From positions 1-48,735 of the forward strand of contig NZ_BMOS01000016.1 in the NCBI RefSeq assembly GCF_014647195.1: 48,735 bases of DNA, given 5' to 3'. Every line of letters starts with the position of its first letter. Position 1 is the first letter of the stretch. A program made the translations under genes and the position numbers. Below the pieces are notes generated by a model. The model was given only the letters and a program-made list of their open reading frames with translations. It was not told the origin of the DNA and searched no databases. Shown here in pieces: positions 43,664 through 48,735 of the stretch. Source of the stretch: Oceanobacillus indicireducens. GTDB taxonomy: Bacteria; Bacillota; Bacilli; Bacillales; Amphibacillaceae.

Positions 43664-45562
43664 ATGAGCTGGATGCAGCAGTTAAGCAAAGTGTATGAAA
43701 ATAATATGGACCATGTTGGAGAGTTTGAGGAAAGGCAGAATCAGCGGATAACGTTGCTCCCTGTTTCTCACGTTATGCAGAGTGCCCAAATTGAAATTTT
43801 GATTAATAGAGATGGAGAATTTGTGAGTGCGAAAGTTATTGAGAAAGAGAATGCGCGGACGATTGTGCCTGCTACCTCCGCATCAGCAAACCGCAGTAAT
43901 TCGAGTGCGCCCCACTATATCCATGACAAATTGTTTTACGTTGCCGGCGACTACGTAGCTTATACCGGGGAGAATAAGCGTGAAAAACATCATCAGGATT
44001 ACCTAGGGCAAATGAAAGAATGGGCTGAATTTCCAAACGCACCAAAAAAAGTGAAAGCAATCTATCAATATGTCAAAAAAGGAAATGTGATAGAGGACCT
44101 AATTAATGAAAAAGTAATCCCGGTAGACAGCAACAATGAAGTAATCACCAAGTGGACTTCATCCGAGGAAAAGCCATTGATTTATAAAGTGGTACCTGGT
44201 GACATTCTATCTGCATTTGTTCGATTTGATGTGCTTCACGAAAGAGCAGATGATCCTTTTATCTGGGAAGATAAACAATTATTTGATGACTATATCGAAT
44301 ACCAGGAAACAATTGCAGAGATGGAAAAAGGCTACTGCTATGTTACGGGAAAGGAAACGATACTGACCACACAGCATGGCTCGCGGATTCGAAACGCCGG
44401 TGACATGTCGAAGTTGATTTCTGCCAATGACAACAGCGGTTACACATACCGCGGAAGATTCGCAAAACCAACCGAAGCAGTACAAATCGGCTACGATGTC
44501 TCTCAAAAAGCACATCATGCACTGCGTTGGCTCCTACAACGACAGGGGACTTATGTGGATTCCCGTTACTTTGTTTCATTTGGTGTAGAGGAAGTAGAGG
44601 TGGCTGATCCGCTTGAAGGAACAGCAAATCATTTATTCGATTTCTTCTCTGTGGAAATGGATGAAGATACTAAAACGCACATTTATACAGAAGAAATTGT
44701 AGCGAAGGAATTAAATAAGGCGCTGCAAGGAAAAAGGCATGAGCTGAAAAAAGATATGTTGGAAAATATTATCGTTATGTCCGTGGATGCTGCAACGCCA
44801 GGCAGGCTTGCTATTGTGTACTATCAGGAACAAAATGCGGATTTATATTATGAAGCACTAGCCCATTGGCATCGTACATGTTACTGGCTTATGAGTTTTA
44901 AAAATGAAAATAAATGGATTTCATATCATGGTGCTCCTTCCACCTATCAGATTGTAGAAGCTGTCTATGGGAGGAATGGAGATCCAAGGATGAAGAAAGA
45001 GTTATATACAAGGTTGCTCCCGAGTATTACAGAAAAGAAGGCAATCCCGAAAGATATCGTTCAGACGTTGTTTAATAGGGTAAAAAATCCATTTAGCTTT
45101 GAGGGATTGGGACAGTGGAATTCTGTTATAAACATTGCATGCGCACTGATTAATAAGCAATACGAAAAGGAGGGATTTACCGTGGCGTTACAGGGAGAGA
45201 ACTCATCAAGAGATTATTTGTTTGGAAGATTGCTGGGTATTGCGGAAGTAATGGAGCAAAGACAACTGAAAGAAAGAGATGAAGGTAGAGCAACGAATGC
45301 CACCAGATATTTTAATGCGTTTTCTCAGCATCCTGCCCGTACCTGGATGGTCATCCGAAAGCAGCTCAATCCATATTTTCAGCGTTCCGGAGGACAAACA
45401 GGATATTATGCAATGCTCATTCAGCAGATAGAAGATAAGCTGGCAGTGGAGAATATGACCGACGCCCCGCTCAGCCCAGTTTTCCTATTGGGGTACAGCA
45501 GTCAAATCCAACATTTATATACAAAAAAGGAGGAAAATGAAAATGACAGCGTTGCAGAATAA
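43664..45562 (+). CDS. cas8c: Cas8c large Cascade subunit
   Basis: A 632-residue type I-C Cas8 (Csd1). Landmarks are the N-terminal LSKVYENNMDHVGEFEE, TRYLVSFG-like SRYFVSFGVEEVEVADPLEG and HWHRTCYWLM in the centre, and LFNRVKNPFSFEGLGQWNSVINIACALINKQYEKEG before the small-subunit part. It recognises the PAM and holds the non-target strand. ATG 43664 follows AAGGAGG by seven bases. Its last 126 codons also encode Cas11c from an internal start. Confidence 0.93.
   Translation: MSWMQQLSKVYENNMDHVGEFEERQNQRITLLPVSHVMQSAQIEILINRDGEFVSAKVIEKENARTIVPATSASANRSNSSAPHYIHDKLFYVAGDYVAYTGENKREKHHQDYLGQMKEWAEFPNAPKKVKAIYQYVKKGNVIEDLINEKVIPVDSNNEVITKWTSSEEKPLIYKVVPGDILSAFVRFDVLHERADDPFIWEDKQLFDDYIEYQETIAEMEKGYCYVTGKETILTTQHGSRIRNAGDMSKLISANDNSGYTYRGRFAKPTEAVQIGYDVSQKAHHALRWLLQRQGTYVDSRYFVSFGVEEVEVADPLEGTANHLFDFFSVEMDEDTKTHIYTEEIVAKELNKALQGKRHELKKDMLENIIVMSVDAATPGRLAIVYYQEQNADLYYEALAHWHRTCYWLMSFKNENKWISYHGAPSTYQIVEAVYGRNGDPRMKKELYTRLLPSITEKKAIPKDIVQTLFNRVKNPFSFEGLGQWNSVINIACALINKQYEKEGFTVALQGENSSRDYLFGRLLGIAEVMEQRQLKERDEGRATNATRYFNAFSQHPARTWMVIRKQLNPYFQRSGGQTGYYAMLIQQIEDKLAVENMTDAPLSPVFLLGYSSQIQHLYTKKEENENDSVAE
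45182..45562 (+). CDS. cas11c: Cas11c small subunit from internal start in cas8c
   Basis: Within cas8c and in the same frame, a strong AAGGAGG (45167-45173) stands eight bases before GTG 45182. Translation there would give 126 residues (ALQGENSSRDYLFGRLLGIAE, then YFNAFSQHPARTWMVIRKQLNPYF). Type I-C Cascade is known to obtain its Cas11 small subunit this way. The site is as strong as those of the main cas genes, so internal initiation is well supported. Confidence 0.8.
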   Translation: MALQGENSSRDYLFGRLLGIAEVMEQRQLKERDEGRATNATRYFNAFSQHPARTWMVIRKQLNPYFQRSGGQTGYYAMLIQQIEDKLAVENMTDAPLSPVFLLGYSSQIQHLYTKKEENENDSVAE

Positions 45563-46418
45563 AATTGACTTTGCAGTAGTATTTACAGTCGATAAAGCAA
45601 ATCCAAACGGGGACCCGTTAAATGGTAATCGTCCACGTCAGGATTTTTTAGGATATGGAGAGGTATCTGATGTGGCAATTAAGCGGAAGTTACGTAACAG
45701 ATTACAGGATGATGGGGAGGAAATTCTTGTTCAGTCGGATGAAAGGCGATCTGATGCATTCCGTAGTATCAAAGACAGGGTAGATTCAGTGGAAGAATTG
45801 AAAAAATTACTGACCAAGTCGAAAGCAACAGGAGCAGACGAAGAATCAGCTGAAATGATAGCAAGCAACACCTGGTATGATGTGCGTGCTTTTGGACAAG
45901 TGTTTGCATTTAAAGGGACAAAAATGTCTATCGGCATCCGCGGTCCGGTATCTATTCATACTGCAACAAGTGTGGAGCCGGTAGATATATCTAGTATGCA
46001 GATTACAAAGAGTGTTAACTCGATCACAAATACAAAAGATCCGGGTCAAAAAACATCCGACACGATGGGGATGAAACATCGAGTAGATTTTGGTGTATAT
46101 GTATTTTACGGAAGCATTAATCCGCAGCTCGCTGAACGTACTGGATTTACTTATGAAGATGCACAAAAACTGAAAGAAGCGTTAAAAACATTGTTCGCAA
46201 ACGATGCATCTTCCGCACGACCAGACGGTAGTATGGAGGTAAATAAAGTATTCTGGTGGGAGCATGATTCGAAATTAGGAAATTATTCTTCTGCTAAAGT
46301 TCATCGGACCGTACACGTGAAAAAGGTAGAAGACAATCTTCCTCATTCTATTGAAAATTACAAGATTACAGTAGATGAGCTGGAAGGACTGCCAGTTGAA
46401 GAACATGACGGGCTATAA
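45543..46418 (+). CDS. cas7c: Cas7c backbone subunit
   Basis: A 291-residue type I-C Cas7 (Csd2). FAVVFTVDKANPNGDPLNGNRPRQDFLGYGEVSDVAIKRKLRNRLQD is the family's start; FAFKGTKMSIGIRGPVSIHTATSVEPVDISSMQITKSVNS and MGMKHRVDFGVYVFYGSINPQLAE are its core. Several copies line the crRNA spacer. I use ATG 45543, nine bases after AGGAGG; ATG 45537 is only three bases away. Overlaps cas8c by 20 bp. Confidence 0.94.
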   Translation: MTALQNKIDFAVVFTVDKANPNGDPLNGNRPRQDFLGYGEVSDVAIKRKLRNRLQDDGEEILVQSDERRSDAFRSIKDRVDSVEELKKLLTKSKATGADEESAEMIASNTWYDVRAFGQVFAFKGTKMSIGIRGPVSIHTATSVEPVDISSMQITKSVNSITNTKDPGQKTSDTMGMKHRVDFGVYVFYGSINPQLAERTGFTYEDAQKLKEALKTLFANDASSARPDGSMEVNKVFWWEHDSKLGNYSSAKVHRTVHVKKVEDNLPHSIENYKITVDELEGLPVEEHDGL

Positions 46419-47064
46419 TGAACAAGATTATCTGATGCTTTCAGGGATCCAGCATTTTGTATTCTGCAAGCGGCAGTGGGCGCTTATTCATGTGGAGCAG
46501 GAGTGGGCTGAGAATGTATTGACGGTAGAAGGAAATGCCCTCCATGAGAAGGCTGACGACCCTTTCATACGCGAAAAAAGGGGAGATACCATTTTTGTCC
46601 GCGCGCTGCCTGTTCATTCAAGCTCGCTTGGCATCAGTGGCATCTGCGATATGGTGGAATTTACAAGAGATGAAGACGGTATTCCTTTAGACAAAGAGGA
46701 AGGGCTGTATTCTGTAAAACCAATAGAATATAAAAAGGGCAAACCCAAAAAGCATGATGCCGATATTTTGCAGCTAGCTGCCCAGTCCCTGTGTCTCGAG
46801 GAAATGCTCGGAACAGTGATTGAGGAGGCTGCACTCTACTACCATGAAATCAAACGAAGGGAACCAGTCCCTATCACAAATAATCTCAGGAATAGAGCAA
46901 AAGAAATGTTAAAAGAAATGCATCATTACTATGGTAGAAAGCACACTCCAAGGGTAAAAACTGGAAAACATTGCTTAAGATGCTCATTACGGGATATCTG
47001 TTTGCCGGAAATGCTGGAAAGAGAAAAAGTATCTGCGTACATGAATAGGATGTTGGCGGAATGA
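46405..47064 (+). CDS. cas4: Cas4 RecB-like adaptation nuclease
   Basis: A 219-residue Cas4 with four Fe-S cysteines: FCKRQWAL near the N-terminus and HCLRCSLRDIC at the end. The RecB-type nuclease core shows PIEYKKGKPKKHDADILQLAAQSLCLEEML. Cas4 trims prespacers and selects PAM-bearing ends together with Cas1-Cas2. The start is uncertain; ATG 46405 overlaps cas7c by 14 bp and gives the length typical of type I-C, but its ribosome binding site (GAAGAA) is weak. Confidence 0.92.
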   Translation: MTGYNEQDYLMLSGIQHFVFCKRQWALIHVEQEWAENVLTVEGNALHEKADDPFIREKRGDTIFVRALPVHSSSLGISGICDMVEFTRDEDGIPLDKEEGLYSVKPIEYKKGKPKKHDADILQLAAQSLCLEEMLGTVIEEAALYYHEIKRREPVPITNNLRNRAKEMLKEMHHYYGRKHTPRVKTGKHCLRCSLRDICLPEMLEREKVSAYMNRMLAE

Positions 47065-48092
47065 AAAAATTACTTAATACTGTTTACGTTTCTCAGCCCG
47101 ATATCTATTTGGCTCTTAAAGGAAAAAATCTAAACCTTATAAAAGAAGATGAATCAATTGCACGTGTCCCGCTTCATAATATCCAGGCGATTTGTACCTT
47201 TGGACATCAAGGAGCAAGCCCAGCACTAATGGCTGAATGCATGGAACAAAATATTAGTCTCACCTTTTTCACAAGCGCGGGCAGATTTCGCGGGCGGCTA
47301 ACGGGAGAGTCGAATGGCAACGTTTTGTTGCGGAAAAAACAATATAGAATTTCCGACTCAGAAGATGAAAGCTTACGGGTAGCTAGACATATGATCGTTG
47401 GGAAAATCTTTAACAGTGAGCAACTGTTAAATCGTACGTGGAGAGACCATGTACTGCGCGTGAATTCAGAGCGGATTAAACATGCAATCAGTAGTCTTGC
47501 AAAAGCCCGACAGCACATACTTACATGCATCAATTTAGAAGATTTAAGAGGAATTGAAGGAAACGCCGCAAGTGTTTATTATAGTGTTTTTGACGAATGC
47601 ATTCTGCAGAATAAAGAAGATTTCACATTCTCGCATCGTAACCGGAGACCGCCATTAGACCGAATAAACGCCTTACTGTCTTTTTCGTATTCTTTACTGG
47701 CATCGGAAACAGCGGCTGCTCTAGAAGGGGTCGGACTTGATTCGTATGTAGGTTTTTTGCATCGTGACCGGCCAGGAAGAACTTCTCTTGCTTTAGATGT
47801 CATGGAAGAGTTGCGACCATTGATTGCAGACCGATTTGTTTTAAAGATAGTTAATAGAAAACAGATTCATGCAAAGGATTTTGTTATTAAAGAAAATGGT
47901 GCTGTCATCCTTAAAGATGATGCGAGAAGGAAATTTCTGCAGCTATGGCAGGAAAATAAGGAGTCTGAAATTACTCACCCGTATTTAAAAGAAAAAATCT
48001 CCTGGGGATTAATCCCGCATGTGCAAGCATTATTATTAGCCAGATTTTTAAGGGGAGACCTTGATGCATATCCTCCAATTTTACTTAGGTAG
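47061..48092 (+). CDS. cas1: Cas1 integrase
   Basis: A 343-residue type I-C Cas1. Metal-binding residues are the Glu in RGIEGNAASVYY, the His in YVGFLHRDRPGR and the acidic pair in LALDVMEELRPLI. The N-terminal beta domain begins LLNTVYVSQPDIYLALKGKNLNL. With Cas2 it inserts new spacers at the leader-repeat junction. The start overlaps the cas4 stop as ATGA. Confidence 0.96.
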   Translation: MKKLLNTVYVSQPDIYLALKGKNLNLIKEDESIARVPLHNIQAICTFGHQGASPALMAECMEQNISLTFFTSAGRFRGRLTGESNGNVLLRKKQYRISDSEDESLRVARHMIVGKIFNSEQLLNRTWRDHVLRVNSERIKHAISSLAKARQHILTCINLEDLRGIEGNAASVYYSVFDECILQNKEDFTFSHRNRRPPLDRINALLSFSYSLLASETAAALEGVGLDSYVGFLHRDRPGRTSLALDVMEELRPLIADRFVLKIVNRKQIHAKDFVIKENGAVILKDDARRKFLQLWQENKESEITHPYLKEKISWGLIPHVQALLLARFLRGDLDAYPPILLR

Positions 48093-48101
48093 GTGAAGAA
48101 A

Positions 48102-48392
48102 GTGTTAATACTAGTAACCTATGATGTCCAGACGGTGTCTGCGAGTGGCCAAAAGAGATTGAGAAAAGTAGCTAAGAAGTGTGAGGAATACGGGGTCCGA
48201 GTGCAGAATTCTGTATTTGAGTGTGTGGTGGACAGTACGCAATTACGCCAGTTGGAACTAAGCTTAGAATCAATCATCGATCCATCTGTTGATAGTCTTC
48301 GGTTCTATCGCTTAGGGAACAATTATGAAAATAAGGTGAAGCATATAGGTGCTAAACCGTCGCTTGAAGTAGAAAAGCCACTGATTTTTTAA
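48102..48392 (+). CDS. cas2: Cas2
   Basis: A 96-residue Cas2: LVTYDVQTVSASGQKRLRKVAKKCEEYGVRVQNSVFECVVD, then LRFYRLGNNYENKVKHIG. The core Asp (TYDV) and the arginine-rich helix are as expected. I use GTG 48102 with AGGTGAAG upstream, which gives the usual MLILVTYDV start; a GTG at 48093 would add three residues. Last gene of the operon. Confidence 0.95.
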   Translation: MLILVTYDVQTVSASGQKRLRKVAKKCEEYGVRVQNSVFECVVDSTQLRQLELSLESIIDPSVDSLRFYRLGNNYENKVKHIGAKPSLEVEKPLIF

Positions 48393-48437
48393 TGCGCGAA
48401 CCCGAAGTGACCATGATTTTCCAGGGAGGTTCGCGCA
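48393..48437. terminator. Stem-loop between cas2 and leader E
   Basis: TGCGCGAACC (48393-48402) and GGTTCGCGCA (48428-48437) are a perfect 10-bp inverted repeat with a 25-nt loop, starting directly after the cas2 stop. There is no T-run, so it is not a standard terminator. Its conservation near leaders A, C and D argues for a leader-related role, perhaps also limiting read-through from cas2. Confidence 0.6.
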
Positions 48438-48549
48438 GAATATGCATGTTTACTTAAGGAAATAGAAGGAATTTTGATTGAATTAGTGAAAAGTAATGGA
48501 TAGACTACTATATGTAGAGGCGAAATGTTGGATTTGTCAATATCTCGCA
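48438..48549 (+). promoter_or_regulatory. CRISPR leader E
   Basis: AT-rich leader ending TTTGTCAATATCTCGCA directly before the first repeat, the same motif as in leaders A-D. ACTACTATATGTAGAGGCGA (48505-48524) is shared with leader D. It should promote the array and guide spacer insertion. Confidence 0.8.
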
Positions 48550-48735
48550 GTCGCTCCCTGTATGGGGAGCGTGGATTGAAATAGATGCAGTCGCCTTACA
48601 GTGGAAAGATAATCCTGCGTCGCTCCCTGTATGGGGAGCGTGGATTGAAATAGTTTATCCAACAATTTGACATCATAATCGATGAACGTCGCTCCCTGTA
48701 TGGGGAGCGTGGATTGAAATATAAGAATGGAAATC
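48550..48735 (+). CRISPR. CRISPR array E, start (runs off window)
   Basis: Three identical 33-bp repeats at 48550-48582, 48619-48651 and 48688-48720, with 36-bp spacers at 48583-48618 and 48652-48687; a third spacer begins at 48721. The repeat GTCGCTCCCTGTATGGGGAG with CGTGGATTGAAAT is a type I-C repeat with stem GCTCCC/GGGAGC. It is read rightward directly from the cas operon and is likely the main active array. It continues past the window. Confidence 0.97.

Overview
The window is low-GC DNA from a Bacillaceae-like Firmicute; a halotolerant relative such as Oceanobacillus or Virgibacillus is possible, but genus is inference. The evidence is strong AGGAGG-type ribosome binding sites, frequent TTG/GTG starts, lipoprotein signal peptides, a Pho-box-like and cre-like sites, a Bacillus-type LexA box and a complete type I-C CRISPR-Cas operon.

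Layout. 1-5.2 kb is an accessory region: a small CRISPR array with abnormal repeats (array A), an XRE regulator / ImmA-IrrE protease / PIN-like nuclease operon, an IS4-type transposase relic, a scrambled cas3 relic, a decayed array (B), and a type I toxin-like gene with overlapping terminators. 6.2-15.3 kb is an amidohydrolase island: abgB-like, abgT-like and abgA-like genes, a HipO-type hydrolase, a decayed M20 gene, an M20C (HyuC/AmaB-like) hydrolase and an unusual winged-helix regulator. It looks like uptake and hydrolysis of N-acyl, aminobenzoyl or carbamoyl amino acids. 15.7-22.0 kb (minus strand) is a flavin dehydrogenase operon: GntR/UTRA regulator, split HcnA/HcnB/BFD/HcnC-type amino-acid or amine dehydrogenase, SSS-family symporter and a SolA-like oxidase. 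22.5-33.1 kb is phosphorus-related: a VOC protein, a frameshifted 5'-nucleotidase, a Pho-box-like promoter before phnD-phnC-phnE-phnE, a TnpB-only IS element, and a large secreted OB-fold protein. 33.4-39.4 kb is accessory again: orphan genes, a truncated deoR-type gene fused to CRISPR array C, and three conserved envelope or hypothetical genes. 39.6-48.7 kb is the type I-C locus: decayed array D, cas3-cas5c-cas8c(cas11c)-cas7c-cas4-cas1-cas2 and active-looking array E, which runs off the window.

How it works together. The single cas operon probably serves several arrays in trans. Five array sites share the same leader motif next to the first repeat, and four share a stem-loop at the far end of the leader. 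Arrays D and E flank the cas operon in opposite orientation. Array A carries a 33-bp repeat whose 3' part, which normally gives the crRNA 5' handle, is replaced by a second copy of its own 5' part; this abnormal unit occurs three times identically. The most novel-looking signals are that repeat, the leader-end stem-loops, the XRE-ImmA-PIN operon, the LexA box on the TnpB promoter, and the inverted fragments of a second cas3.
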